This document shows positions 49,738 through 58,035 of a DNA stretch of 64,000 bases, one piece after another. This DNA is from Brucella daejeonensis (GTDB lineage Bacteria; Pseudomonadota; Alphaproteobacteria; Rhizobiales; Rhizobiaceae). Under the pieces are notes generated by a model. It ran no database searches. It was not told the DNA's origin and was given only the letters and a program-made list of their open reading frames with translations. The stretch lies in the NCBI RefSeq assembly GCF_014199265.1, contig NZ_JACIJG010000004.1, positions 186,001 to 250,000 on the forward strand. Reading direction: 5' to 3'. The position numbers and the translations under genes were made by a program. Every line of letters begins with the position of its first letter. Position 1 is the stretch's first letter.

Positions 49738-51144
49738 TCACACCGTACCCTCATATCCGGCCTGTTCATTTTCCAGAAGCCTGCGCAGCGTGAGGAAAGC
49801 ATTTTCGACGATGTCGCGGTTCGATGGCGACGAAAATGCAATGCGGACACGGTGATAAATCTGGTCAACGCGTCCGGCTTTGAATTCGTCCTCGTCGTCG
49901 ATCAGTATGCCGCTTTCGTAGGCTGCGGCCTTGAACGTTCCCGAGAGCCAAGGCTCGGGGAGGCTCATCCAGAGAAACGGAATATTTGGCCGGGAAACGA
50001 AATCGAAACCGGCGAAAATCTGCCGCGCCATTTCTTCACGCGCCTGCGTCTCCGTCCGGCATTTCTGGTGGATCATATCGGCTGCGCCCGAAAGCACGAG
50101 CTGTGCGCCCGTTTCAGCCAGAAGAAAGGGCGCGCCGCCCGTCATCATCTTGTGTGTCACCCGCACACGCTGCGCGCAGTGCGCCGGGCAGGCCACCCAG
50201 CCGCTGCGGACCCCGGCTGCGACGGCTTTCGACAGGCCGGATACGACGAAAGTCCTTTCCGGGGCGAATGTGGCGAGCGGAGCGATGTCGTTTTCCGACA
50301 TGACGCCGTAAATGTCGTCCTCGATCAGCCACACATTGTAACGCCGGGCAATTTCGGCAATCTGCTGGCGGCGTTCCTGCGGCATACAGGCGAGGGTAGG
50401 GTTGTGCAGCGTGGGCATGAGGAAGGCGAGCGTGGGATGCTGCTGGCGGCACACGCGCTCGAACTCTTCCGGGATCAGGCCGTACGCGTCATTCGCAGCC
50501 TGTATGGTGCGGCGACCGAGCAGCCGGACCGAACGGCTGATCTGCGCATAGGTGAGGTTCTCAAAGAGGATACGGTCGCCGGGATTGGTGAAGGCGGTGA
50601 TGATGGCGATGCTCGCGGCCTGTGCGCCATTGGTGACGACAATCGTGTCGAGGCCGGGTTTCCAGTCGTTTCGCGAAAGCCATTTCTGCCCGGCTTCCAG
50701 CCAGTGCTGCGGGAAATAGCGCGAATAGCTCGCAATATCCTGCGGAAAGTCGCGGTGAATATCGGCGCTGATTCTGGCGAGCACTTCGTGTTGCCCGACA
50801 TCCGGGGCAGCCGTCGTGTCGAACCGGACCTTGCCCGTCGGAACGTCCGCGTGTTTCGTGCCCGCAAGCGAGGAAGCGCTCAGTTCCGTTTCGGTCGTTT
50901 CGTCGCCGAGGACATAGGTGCCGCGACCGACTTCCCCGGTCACGAGACCGCGTTCGTGCGCAAGCGCATAGGCGCGCCCGATTGTACCGATTGTCACCTT
51001 GAGATCGAATGCCAGATTGCGCTGCGGCGGCAGCTTCATTCCGGCGGGCAGCGACCCGTTGCCGATGGATTCTTCGATGGCATCCGCCAGTTGCAGGTAA
51101 AGCGGGCCAGTTTTGCTCGAAAGATCAGGTATCCAATTTGTCAT
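49738..51144 (-). CDS. MocR-family regulator (GntR helix-turn-helix fused to aminotransferase)
   Basis: This 468-residue protein has an N-terminal winged helix (about 14-80, PLYLQLADAIEESIGNGSLP...LPPQRNLAFDLKVTIGTIGR) joined to a fold-type I aminotransferase domain. The PLP lysine lies in VSGLSKAVAAGVRSGW and the Asp/Tyr segment is LIEDDIYGVMSEND. These proteins sense PLP or amino-acid ligands and regulate adjacent genes. It is divergent from a DUF1127 gene, a common pairing in Rhizobiales. Confidence 0.93.
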   Translation of the reverse strand: MTNWIPDLSSKTGPLYLQLADAIEESIGNGSLPAGMKLPPQRNLAFDLKVTIGTIGRAYALAHERGLVTGEVGRGTYVLGDETTETELSASSLAGTKHADVPTGKVRFDTTAAPDVGQHEVLARISADIHRDFPQDIASYSRYFPQHWLEAGQKWLSRNDWKPGLDTIVVTNGAQAASIAIITAFTNPGDRILFENLTYAQISRSVRLLGRRTIQAANDAYGLIPEEFERVCRQQHPTLAFLMPTLHNPTLACMPQERRQQIAEIARRYNVWLIEDDIYGVMSENDIAPLATFAPERTFVVSGLSKAVAAGVRSGWVACPAHCAQRVRVTHKMMTGGAPFLLAETGAQLVLSGAADMIHQKCRTETQAREEMARQIFAGFDFVSRPNIPFLWMSLPEPWLSGTFKAAAYESGILIDDEDEFKAGRVDQIYHRVRIAFSSPSNRDIVENAFLTLRRLLENEQAGYEGTV

Positions 51145-51298
51145 GGTGACAACTTATAAATTGTATCCATTGTTCGGTCAATTATAGAGTCATTCCAGCG
51201 TCAGGAAGTGTCGCCTGTACGGCGAAACTCCATCTTTCGACAATGAAAGGACCCGGTTATGTTCTACTTCAGGCCACAGACAGAGACAATAGATACAA
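51129..51298. promoter_or_regulatory. Candidate MocR operators in the divergent promoter
   Basis: TTGTATCCATTG (51161-51172) and, inverted, CAATAGATACAA (51287-51298) differ at one position. A third partial copy GGTATCCAATTTG (51129-51141) is a direct repeat of the first, 32-33 bases away. Spaced direct repeats are typical MocR targets. The outer sites overlap the first codons of the two genes. Confidence 0.45.
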
Positions 51299-51552
51299 TT
51301 TTGCCCATGCCGAGCGCCGATCGTTTCAGCGATCTGCCGAAAGGGCTGCATCCCCATCTGATGTCCGCGCCGGAGGCTCCCCATTCCCTTGGACTGCTGA
51401 TGCGGTTCTGGAACTGGCTGGCCTATCGCCTGATGCTTCGGCGCAGCCGTCTTGCATTATTCGATCTGACGGATGACCAATTGCGGGACATCGGCCTGCG
51501 GCGGTCCGAGGCGGAGCGCGAAGCGCGCAAGGTGCGCTTCCATCTGCGATAG
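51259..51552 (+). CDS. DUF1127 domain protein
   Basis: This 97-residue protein has the C-terminal DUF1127 domain: WNWLAYRLMLRRSRLALFDL followed by TDDQLRDIGLRRSEAEREAR. ATG 51259 is 7 bases after AAAGGA. Short DUF1127 proteins in alphaproteobacteria are linked to phosphate, stress and RNA-related regulation; this one has an extra N-terminal half without known motif. It is probably controlled by the divergent MocR protein. Confidence 0.88.
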   Translation: MFYFRPQTETIDTILPMPSADRFSDLPKGLHPHLMSAPEAPHSLGLLMRFWNWLAYRLMLRRSRLALFDLTDDQLRDIGLRRSEAEREARKVRFHLR

Positions 51553-51569
51553 AATTTTTGGTGGGCCGA

Positions 51570-51992
51570 TTACTGGCAGTCCTTCCGGCCGGATGCCCAG
51601 CGATTGACGTCGCTTGCAATTCGGCCGCCATGGCTTTCCTGCATCATCGGGCCGAAGGCTTCGACCTTGGCCGGGTTGCCCTGAGCCTGAACGACGAGCA
51701 GCGGACGCGAGGCCGGATTGCGGGCGGGAACGACCAGAATACGCGGGCGACCGGTAAAGGAATTCAATTCCGGCGCCAGCGAATAACCGCGGAAATCCTT
51801 GTCCCCGGATTTGAACCAGCAGCTATTGGCGGACAACGCAATCCGCTCCATTGTCGGCAGCGCCGCCTTGCTGGCGTCAACGGAAATGGGACCGGTGGGC
51901 TTGCCGGACATGCAGGCGGAAAGAAACGCCAGTGCTGGCAAAGCCAGAAACGCGAGGGTCTTTTTCGTCAAGGAGTGGCTCCGAAAAAGCAT
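51570..51992 (-). CDS. Putative outer-membrane lipoprotein
   Basis: This 140-residue protein has a lipoprotein signal peptide (MLFRSHSLTKK..., hydrophobic core to FLSAC) with the lipobox LSAC at residues 24-27. ATG 51992 follows AGGGGGAG; the frame stays open 41 codons upstream without a signal-like start. The mature region is unrecognised and contains CWFKSGDKDFRGY and a C-terminal WASGRKDCQ, so two further cysteines may pair. As its residue after Cys is Met, it should be sorted outward by the Lol system. Confidence 0.78.
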   Translation of the reverse strand: MLFRSHSLTKKTLAFLALPALAFLSACMSGKPTGPISVDASKAALPTMERIALSANSCWFKSGDKDFRGYSLAPELNSFTGRPRILVVPARNPASRPLLVVQAQGNPAKVEAFGPMMQESHGGRIASDVNRWASGRKDCQ

Positions 51993-52107
51993 GTCTCCCC
52001 CTCCCACCACGGGGGAGCCTGTTCCCAAAGCCGCCACATGTGCCGCTTTTGAACTCAGGCTCCGGGGATTTGCAGGAGACATGCGCAGAAAACAGATATT
52101 TGTGGGA

Positions 52108-52755
52108 TCAGGCAAGTTGGGGCATGAAGGCTTTCAGGCCGTCGCTCATTTCATTCCAGACGCGCTCGAAGGCCGGATGTTGCTTCGCCTTTGCGGCATA
52201 TGCATCGAATTTGGGGAACGCGTCCAGCAAATCCGTCCGGCCCGACAGTTTTTTCAGCGGTTCCATCAGAAAGCGCACCGGCAGCAGCCAGCAATCGGCA
52301 AGTGTCGGCTCAACGCTGACCGCATAAGCCCCGTCCGACAGCCGCGCCTCGATCACGGTCAGGCCCGTATGCAGTCTCTCGAACAGGCGGTCGATCGTCG
52401 TCCGGTCCTGTTCCGGTTTGCTCAGCAGGATGAACAGCTTCATCGCCGGACCGAGAATTTCCAGTTCGGTCACCCGCGCCACAAGCCGGATCAGCGCGCG
52501 CTCGCGCGGCGTACCGGGCAGAAGGGCCGTTTCGGGGAAATGGTCTTCCAGATATTCGGCAATGACCGTCGCTTCGAACAGCGTTTCGCCCGAACCGGTG
52601 ATGAGGACGGGGATGCGGCGCAGCGGTGTCACGTCACCGAAATCGGCGGGAAACGGATAGGGCAGGCTCATCGGCTTGAACGGCAGGTCTTTCAGATAGA
52701 GAACGCCGCGCACGAAAGATGAGTAGGGGGAGAGAGGCCTGGAATAAAGCTGCAT
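52108..52755 (-). CDS. Glutathione S-transferase family protein
   Basis: This 215-residue protein has a thioredoxin-like N-terminal domain (MQLYSRPLSPYSSFVRGVLY, the glutathione-binding RRIPVLI with cis-Pro, and GETLFEATVIAEYLED) followed by an all-helical C-terminal domain. The subclass and substrate cannot be assigned. It lies between purQ and the lipoprotein gene on the same strand. Confidence 0.9.
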   Translation of the reverse strand: MQLYSRPLSPYSSFVRGVLYLKDLPFKPMSLPYPFPADFGDVTPLRRIPVLITGSGETLFEATVIAEYLEDHFPETALLPGTPRERALIRLVARVTELEILGPAMKLFILLSKPEQDRTTIDRLFERLHTGLTVIEARLSDGAYAVSVEPTLADCWLLPVRFLMEPLKKLSGRTDLLDAFPKFDAYAAKAKQHPAFERVWNEMSDGLKAFMPQLA

Positions 52756-52842
52756 CGTGTTATTCCCCTGATTCGCTTTTCGCTGAAAATTCTATAGGCA
52801 AAGCTGCCATGAAAACGGGCGGTGAACAACATCACAAGAAGC

Positions 52843-52872
52843 AAAAAGGGCGCCCCGGCCGGGACGCCCTTT
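52843..52872 (-). terminator. Intrinsic terminator of purS-purQ
   Basis: AAAGGGCG (52845-52852) and CGCCCTTT (52865-52872) close a GC-rich stem; the minus-strand RNA then has a U-run from AAAAA at 52843-52847. Confidence 0.8.
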
Positions 52873-52894
52873 CAGTTCGTTCATTTTCGTCAGG

Positions 52895-53566
52895 TCAGGC
52901 CGCGATGCCCAGCGCACCGGCAAAAAGAGCGCGGCCATCGTCGCCGCCATGGGCCGATTCAATCAGGTTTTCGGGATGCGGCATCATGCCGAGCACATTG
53001 CCGCGCGCATTGACGATACCGGCAATGTCGTTGACCGAACCATTCGGATTGGTGCCCTCCGCATAGCGGAACACGACCTGGCCCTCGCCTTCGAGGCGCT
53101 TCAGCGTTTCCGCGTCGGCAAAGTAGTTGCCGTCATGATGCGCGACCGGGCAGCGAATGATCTGGCCGGGCTTGTAGCCGCGAGTGAAGGCGGTATTGGC
53201 GTTGGAAACTTCCAGCTTCACTTCACGGCAGACGAATTTCAGCGATGCGTTGCGCATCAATGCGCCGGGCAGGAGGCCTGCTTCCACGAGTATCTGGAAG
53301 CCGTTGCATACGCCCATGACCATGACGCCCTTGTCAGCCTTCTCGCGCACGGCCTGCATGACCGGCATACGCGCCGCGATCGCGCCGCAGCGCAGATAGT
53401 CGCCATAGGAGAAGCCGCCGGGGATGAGGATCATGTCCACATCGTCTGGAATGCTCGTATCGGTCTGCCAGACGGTCACCGGCGCCTGACCGGTGATCTT
53501 GGTCAGCGCCGCGATCATGTCGCGGTCACGATTGAGGCCGGGAAGGAGAATGACTGCGGATTTCAT
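52895..53566 (-). CDS. purQ: Phosphoribosylformylglycinamidine synthase subunit I (glutaminase)
   Basis: This 223-residue class I amidotransferase supplies ammonia to PurL. The nucleophile Cys lies in [20 protein letters not shown] and the His/Glu pair in [13 protein letters not shown]; an oxyanion glycine motif is [16 protein letters not shown]. It is 21 bases after purS on the same strand and followed by a terminator. Confidence 0.97.
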   Translation of the reverse strand: MKSAVILLPGLNRDRDMIAALTKITGQAPVTVWQTDTSIPDDVDMILIPGGFSYGDYLRCGAIAARMPVMQAVREKADKGVMVMGVCNGFQILVEAGLLPGALMRNASLKFVCREVKLEVSNANTAFTRGYKPGQIIRCPVAHHDGNYFADAETLKRLEGEGQVVFRYAEGTNPNGSVNDIAGIVNARGNVLGMMPHPENLIESAHGGDDGRALFAGALGIAA

Positions 53567-53587
53567 GGCTTCTGCTTTCCGATGGGA

Positions 53588-53830
53588 TTAGCTGATGGCG
53601 ATGGAGAAGTCTTCGATCACCGTATTGGCGAGCAGCTTTTCGCACATGGCCTTCAGGTCGGCTTCCGCTTTCGCCTTGTCCGAGCCTTCCAGTTCAAGAT
53701 CGAACACCTTGCCCTGACGCGCGGAGCTGACGCCTTCGAAGCCGAGGCTGCCGAGGGCTCCGACGATGGCCTTGCCCTGGGGGTCGAGAACGCCGTTTTT
53801 CAGTGTAACGGTGACGCGTGCCTTGATCAC
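53588..53830 (-). CDS. purS: Phosphoribosylformylglycinamidine synthase subunit PurS
   Basis: This 80-residue adaptor bridges PurL and PurQ in the FGAM synthase complex. It starts with GTG at 53830 and reads MIKARVTVTLKNGVLDPQGK, typical of PurS, ending VIEDFSIAIS. It lies just downstream of the purC terminator, so purS-purQ may have their own promoter in the 86-base gap. Confidence 0.96.
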   Translation of the reverse strand: MIKARVTVTLKNGVLDPQGKAIVGALGSLGFEGVSSARQGKVFDLELEGSDKAKAEADLKAMCEKLLANTVIEDFSIAIS

Positions 53831-53867
53831 TCTGTAGTTCCTGTCGCTTCTGGATTGGATCGCAAAT

Positions 53868-53908
53868 AAAACAGCCCGGAACGTTTATTCTAGCACGTTT
53901 CCGGGCTG
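53868..53908 (-). terminator. Hairpin terminator between purC and purS
   Basis: CAGCCCGGAA (53872-53881) pairs with TTCCGGGCTG (53899-53908); TTTTATTTG follows on the minus strand. It may attenuate read-through into purS-purQ rather than end transcription fully. Confidence 0.7.
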
Positions 53909-53916
53909 AGTGTTTT

Positions 53917-54681
53917 TCACTTCACAAGCGTGGGACCGGAAGGGCGGGGCGTGTCGTTCTCGTTCATGATGCCGAGACGGCGCGCGACTTCCTGATAGGC
54001 CTCGACCAGCCCGCCCATATCGCGGCGGAAACGGTCCTTGTCGAGCTTGTCGTTGGTGGTGAGGTCCCAAAGACGGGCGGAGTCCGGCGAGATTTCGTCG
54101 GCGACGACGATACGCATCATGTCGCCTTCCCACAAGCGCCCGCATTCCATCTTGAAATCGACAAGCTGGATGCCGATGCCGAGAAAGAGGCCGGTGAGGA
54201 AGTCGTTGACGCGGATGGCAAGCGCCATGATGTCGTCGATTTCCTGCGGGCTTGCCCAGCCGAAAGCCGTGATGTGCTCTTCGGTGACCATCGGGTCGTC
54301 GAGCGCGTCGGCCTTGTAGTAGAACTCGATGATCGAGCGGGGCAGGATAGTGCCTTCCTCGAGGCCGAGACGCTTTGCAAGCGAGCCGGCGGCAACGTTG
54401 CGCACGACCACTTCAAGCGGAATGATTTCCACTTCCTTGATCAGCTGCTCACGCATGTTGAGGCGGCGGATGAAGTGCGTCGGGATGCCGATGCGGTTGA
54501 GCTGGTTGAAGATGTGCTCGGAAATGCGGTTGTTGAGCACGCCTTTCCCATCGATGACTTCGTGTTTCTTGGCGTTGAACGCGGTTGCGTCATCTTTGAA
54601 GAACTGGACAAGTGTGCCGGGCTCTGGGCCTTCATAAAGAATCTTGGCCTTGCCCTCGTAAATACGGCGGCGACGGTTCAT
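53917..54681 (-). CDS. purC: SAICAR synthase
   Basis: This 254-residue phosphoribosylaminoimidazole-succinocarboxamide synthase begins [20 protein letters not shown] (ATG 54681). It has the motifs [19 protein letters not shown] and [10 protein letters not shown], then the adenine-binding [13 protein letters not shown]. It is the first of the purC-purS-purQ group. The frame extends 13 codons further upstream, but the family starts here. Confidence 0.97.
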   Translation of the reverse strand: MNRRRRIYEGKAKILYEGPEPGTLVQFFKDDATAFNAKKHEVIDGKGVLNNRISEHIFNQLNRIGIPTHFIRRLNMREQLIKEVEIIPLEVVVRNVAAGSLAKRLGLEEGTILPRSIIEFYYKADALDDPMVTEEHITAFGWASPQEIDDIMALAIRVNDFLTGLFLGIGIQLVDFKMECGRLWEGDMMRIVVADEISPDSARLWDLTTNDKLDKDRFRRDMGGLVEAYQEVARRLGIMNENDTPRPSGPTLVK

Positions 54682-54934
54682 GGTTTTTCTCGGATTTCCA
54701 TATCTGATGGTCGGCTTCAAGCCGCTATTCTCGCGGGCTACCTATAGCAATTGTGGGCTTTTAACAATCCTGCTTTGTGCCCGTCCCCCTGTTTTCGCTG
54801 TTTCTGATGCGAGATTATGCTCGAGTCGCAAGAAAGTGGGCTTTATCCCTTGTATAATCTTGCGCTCCTTGCCAGCTTTAGGCAAGAGAACGGATGACGA
54901 TCTCTTCTAACTTGGAAGTCTGGGAGCTTTATGA
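54682..54934. promoter_or_regulatory. Divergent region between purC and the zeta-subunit gene
   Basis: A TATAAT hexamer at 54853-54858 points toward the zeta-subunit gene, but the expected -35 position (CAAGAA) is poor. GAGATTATGCTC at about 54811-54822 matches part of the dispersed palindrome at 57992-58034. Confidence 0.35.
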
Positions 54935-55258
54935 ATGACCACTGGCATGGATGATCGCCGCGACGCTTTTGAAAAGAAATTCGCACTGGATGCGGAGTTG
55001 CGTTTCAAGGCCGAAGCACGTCGTAACAAGCTTCTGGGGCTCTGGGTTGCCGAACAGCTCGGCAAGAAGGATACGGATGCCGAAGCTTATGCGAAGGAAG
55101 TCGTTGCCGCGGATTTCGAGGAAGCGGGCGACGAGGACGTTTTCCGCAAGGTGCGCGCCGATATCGACGCTGCCGGCGTCAGCGTGACGGATGAGGCAAT
55201 CCGCGAAAAGATGCTCGCTTTCCTTGAGGAAGCGGTTCGTCAGGTGAAGCAGGATTGA
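54935..55258 (+). CDS. ATP synthase zeta-type inhibitor subunit (DUF1476)
   Basis: This 107-residue helical protein begins MTTGMDDRRDAFEKKFALDA and continues LRFKAEARRNKLLGLWVAEQ, matching the DUF1476 family. In Paracoccus its member is the zeta subunit that blocks ATP hydrolysis by the F1-ATPase, functioning like mitochondrial IF1. It is unlinked to the atp genes here. GGGAG precedes the ATG. Inhibition strength varies among species, so activity here is not certain. Confidence 0.92.
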   Translation: MTTGMDDRRDAFEKKFALDAELRFKAEARRNKLLGLWVAEQLGKKDTDAEAYAKEVVAADFEEAGDEDVFRKVRADIDAAGVSVTDEAIREKMLAFLEEAVRQVKQD

Positions 55259-55322
55259 CGAAATACGGGGCGGAGAGACGAAAGTTTCTCCGCCCTGGTC
55301 TTATGAAATGAAGGAAATACCC

Positions 55323-56084
55323 ATGTCGTTGTCTTCGCGCCTTCGCGCAGGCGAGACTTTGCTTTCCGCATGGTCTTCCCTGCCTGAACCCCTGACGGTA
55401 GAAATTCTCGCGCACAGCGCCTTTGACGCGGTTACGCTGGATATGCAGCACGGAGGGCACGATGAAGCCAGCATCCTGCGCTCGCTCGGCCTCATCCTCA
55501 ATGCTGGCAAGCCGCCGGTGGTGCGTATTCCCGTCGGACGGTTCGATATGGCCAGCCGTGCCCTGGATTTCGGAGCTGAAGCAGTGATCGCGCCGATGAT
55601 CAATTCGGTCGAGGATGCACGCAGATTTGCAGCGGCGATGAAATATCCGCCGGTAGGCGAACGCTCTTGGGGTGTATTCCGGGCCAAGGCCGATTATGGC
55701 GCGCCGGGGTCCAACGATTATCTGACCACCGCCAATCGCGACACGCTGGCTTTTGCGATGATCGAAACACGCGATGCCTATGACGCGCTGGACGCCATTC
55801 TGGACGTTCGCGGCATTGACGGCGTTTTTGTCGGCCCTGCCGATTTCTCCATCGCCTGGAGCAACGGGCGCGAGGCCAACCCGCATTCGGATGCAATCGT
55901 GGAACCGGTTGCCAACATTGCGCGCAAGGCTGCCGCTGCGGGCAAGTTTGCAGGCATCTATTGCCCGTCGCCGGAATTTGCGCGGCGCTATATGCCGCTT
56001 GGCTTCCACTTCCTGACGCTCGGCAACGATAGCAGCTATATCCGGCTTGCAGCGGAAACGCTGACAAAGGCAGTCCGCGATTGA
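55323..56084 (+). CDS. HpcH/HpaI-type class II pyruvate aldolase
   Basis: This 253-residue TIM-barrel enzyme has the family metal-site and substrate motifs VTLDMQHGGHDE, GAEAVIAPMINSVEDARRFA, MIETRDAYDAL and GVFVGPADFSIAW. Such enzymes split 2-keto-4-hydroxy acids (for example 4-hydroxy-2-oxoheptanedioate or 2-keto-3-deoxy sugar acids). ATG 55323 follows GAAGGAA; the frame extends 5 codons upstream. It stands alone, so the pathway is unclear. Confidence 0.9.
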   Translation: MSLSSRLRAGETLLSAWSSLPEPLTVEILAHSAFDAVTLDMQHGGHDEASILRSLGLILNAGKPPVVRIPVGRFDMASRALDFGAEAVIAPMINSVEDARRFAAAMKYPPVGERSWGVFRAKADYGAPGSNDYLTTANRDTLAFAMIETRDAYDALDAILDVRGIDGVFVGPADFSIAWSNGREANPHSDAIVEPVANIARKAAAAGKFAGIYCPSPEFARRYMPLGFHFLTLGNDSSYIRLAAETLTKAVRD

Positions 56085-56090
56085 TGCGAT

Positions 56091-56124
56091 AAAAAAGGCA
56101 GGGTTTGACCTGCCTTTTTGTTTT
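56091..56124. terminator. Bidirectional terminator between aldolase and hydrolase genes
   Basis: AAAAAGGCAGG (56092-56102) pairs perfectly with CCTGCCTTTTT (56109-56119); TGTTTTG follows on the plus strand. It serves the two convergent genes. Confidence 0.88.
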
Positions 56125-56133
56125 GACTGACCT

Positions 56134-56700
56134 TCAGTGTTGCTTTGGGGCCTGCAACTGCGTCATGAATTCGGCAAAGACCATCGAGCCTTCCGGCCAT
56201 GGGCCATGGCCGGAATCCGAATTGATGTGACCGGATTCGCCTGCATCTATCAGCATCGCGCCCCAGTCTTTCACGACGTCTTCTGCCGCTTCGAAGCTTG
56301 AGAAGGGGTCGTTGCGGCTGACCACCGTGATGGCCGGGAATGGCAAGCGCTCACGCGGATAGGGGCCGAAAGTCATCAGATGTTTGGGGCGAATTTTTTC
56401 ATTCGAGACATCCGGCGGCGCCACGAAAAATGCCCCCGCAATCTTGTGCTGGATATGCGGCAGGGCATGAACGGCGGTCGCCACCCCAAGCGAGTGCGCC
56501 ACCAGAACGATAGGCTTGGTTGCCGCATTTGCGGCCTTGACCAGTTCCCCCACCCAGTCGTCGCGTACTGGTTTCGACCATTCGGCCTGCTGCACGCGCC
56601 GCGCCGTGGAGAGCTTGCTCTCCCAGCGTGTCTGCCAATGATCGGGGCCGGAATTGGTGTAGCCGGGGATGATGAGGATTTCAGCGTCTTTGACTTTCAT
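56134..56700 (-). CDS. RBBP9/YdeN-type alpha/beta hydrolase
   Basis: This is about 188 residues. Motifs are IIPGYTNSGPDHWQTRWESK, the nucleophile elbow VAHSLGVATAVHA (Ser), the acid in VVSRNDPFSSFE and the His in AGHINSDSG-like SGHINSDSGHGPWPEG. RBBP9 relatives are serine hydrolases with unclear physiological substrates. Starts at 56709 and 56700 (MKVKDAEIL) are both possible; the latter matches the family. Confidence 0.9.
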   Translation of the reverse strand: MKVKDAEILIIPGYTNSGPDHWQTRWESKLSTARRVQQAEWSKPVRDDWVGELVKAANAATKPIVLVAHSLGVATAVHALPHIQHKIAGAFFVAPPDVSNEKIRPKHLMTFGPYPRERLPFPAITVVSRNDPFSSFEAAEDVVKDWGAMLIDAGESGHINSDSGHGPWPEGSMVFAEFMTQLQAPKQH

Positions 56701-56864
56701 GGCCCTCATTTAGAGGGCATTTGTGTCTTCTTCAAGCATCCCCCCGTATTTTGAAACCGGCGCAGGGCATCGGAACGATGAACAGCCTGTTCGATGATCG
56801 CGGTCTTGTGAACAGGGCCTTGAACAGCGATTTTGAGCGGGAAATGGTCGCGAAGGAGAAGGAA

Positions 56865-57722
56865 ATGACCGAGAAATTGAAAACTGTAGCGAGCAGCGCT
56901 GCATCTCCGGTTGCGCCGTTACCCTTTGCTATGACGACGCCGGTTCGTGTGGCCCGTGTCGGTCTCAAGGCCCGCGATGCGGAAACGCTTGCCGAATATT
57001 ATCGCGATGTGGTGGGCCTGCATGAAATGGCGCGCCGTGGCGCATCGATCGTTCTCGGTGCAGGTGATCGCGAACTGATGGAGATCGAACAGTTTTCCGC
57101 CGCAAAGCCGGACGATCCGCGCAGTGCCGGACTTTATCACACCGCATTTCTGTTGCCGACACGCGGCGATCTGGCGCGCTGGTCGCGCCGCGCCATCGAC
57201 AGGCAGTTTTCTGTGAGTGGCGCTTCCGATCATGATGTCAGTGAAGCGATCTACCTGACTGACCCGGAAGGCAATGGCATCGAGATTTATTCCGACCGTC
57301 CGCACGATACATGGACATGGAATGCGGGACGAGTGAAGATGGGTACCGAGGCGCTTGATGTCTGCTCTCTTCTCGATGTCTTGAAGACAGAAGGCGGCGA
57401 ATGGCAGGGCGCGCCGCAAAACACGGTAGTCGGGCATGTGCACTTGCGCGTTGGCAATGCTCATGAAGCCGAAACCTTCTGGCACGATGAACTCGGTCTG
57501 GAGACGGTGCAGACCTATGGCGACCGGGCGGTGTTCATGTCCACTGGACGTTATCACCATCATATAGCAGCCAATGCCTGGCAGAGTTCAGGTGCCGGAA
57601 AACGCGACATGGATCGCACAGGATTGGCCAGGGTCGAACTGGAAGATACACGCGGCGGCAACGATAGTTCGTTCGTAGACCCTTGGGGCAATGCGATCAA
57701 CACGATCAAGACCAAGGCCTGA
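56865..57722 (+). CDS. VOC-family dioxygenase-like protein with two domains (CatE type)
   Basis: This 285-residue protein has two vicinal-oxygen-chelate repeats, the first from VRVARVGLKARDAETLAEYY and the second from VVGHVHLRVGNAHEAETFWH. Metal ligands appear as H in YHTAFLLP, H in HVHLRV and E in NGIEIYSD; YHHHIAANAW is typical of Bacillus CatE-like catechol 2,3-dioxygenases. ATG 56865 follows AAGGAGAAGGAA. An upstream in-frame ATG at 56778 is possible but weaker. The aromatic substrate is inferred only from the family. Confidence 0.85.
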   Translation: MTEKLKTVASSAASPVAPLPFAMTTPVRVARVGLKARDAETLAEYYRDVVGLHEMARRGASIVLGAGDRELMEIEQFSAAKPDDPRSAGLYHTAFLLPTRGDLARWSRRAIDRQFSVSGASDHDVSEAIYLTDPEGNGIEIYSDRPHDTWTWNAGRVKMGTEALDVCSLLDVLKTEGGEWQGAPQNTVVGHVHLRVGNAHEAETFWHDELGLETVQTYGDRAVFMSTGRYHHHIAANAWQSSGAGKRDMDRTGLARVELEDTRGGNDSSFVDPWGNAINTIKTKA

Positions 57723-57733
57723 CAAATACCATA

Positions 57734-57773
57734 AAAAAGCCCCATGCTTTCAAAAGCATGGGGCTTTTTTTTA
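57734..57773 (+). terminator. Very strong intrinsic terminator
   Basis: AAAAAAGCCCCATGCTTT (57734-57751) pairs perfectly with AAAGCATGGGGCTTTTTT (57754-57771), 12 bases after the VOC gene. Confidence 0.95.
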
Positions 57774-57787
57774 ATCTCTATGCTTGC

Positions 57788-58034
57788 CCCCCTCATCCTG
57801 AGGTGCGGAGCGAAGCGAAGCCTCGAAGGACGAGGGCAAGTGCGGAGCGTTTTCCCTCAGCCCTTCGAGACGGTTTCCTTCGCCATGCTCAGGTCACCTC
57901 CTCAGGATGAGGGAAGGGATGGGCAGCGCTGCTTTAGAGCGCGTTTCGATCTGATTGAATCAGATCGGCGCTCTAACGCTTTCTATTTTAAGCATAATCT
58001 TATCGATCCTCGTTTCACTCCGGTCGGATTATGC
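57788..58034. repeat. Compound palindromic repeat region 3' of purB
   Basis: Three nested or adjacent inverted repeats fill the gap. CCTCATCCTGAGG (57788-57800) pairs with CCTCAGGATGAGG near 57899-57911. TTAGAGCGC/GCGCTCTAA (57934-57942, 57968-57976) encloses CGATCTGATT-g-AATCAGATCG. GCATAATC/GATTATGC lies at 57992-57999 and 58027-58034, ending 1 base before the purB stop. The first family is shared with the array at 34243-34443. They may serve as purB terminator or nucleoid/REP-like elements. Confidence 0.7.
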
Positions 58035-58035
58035 T

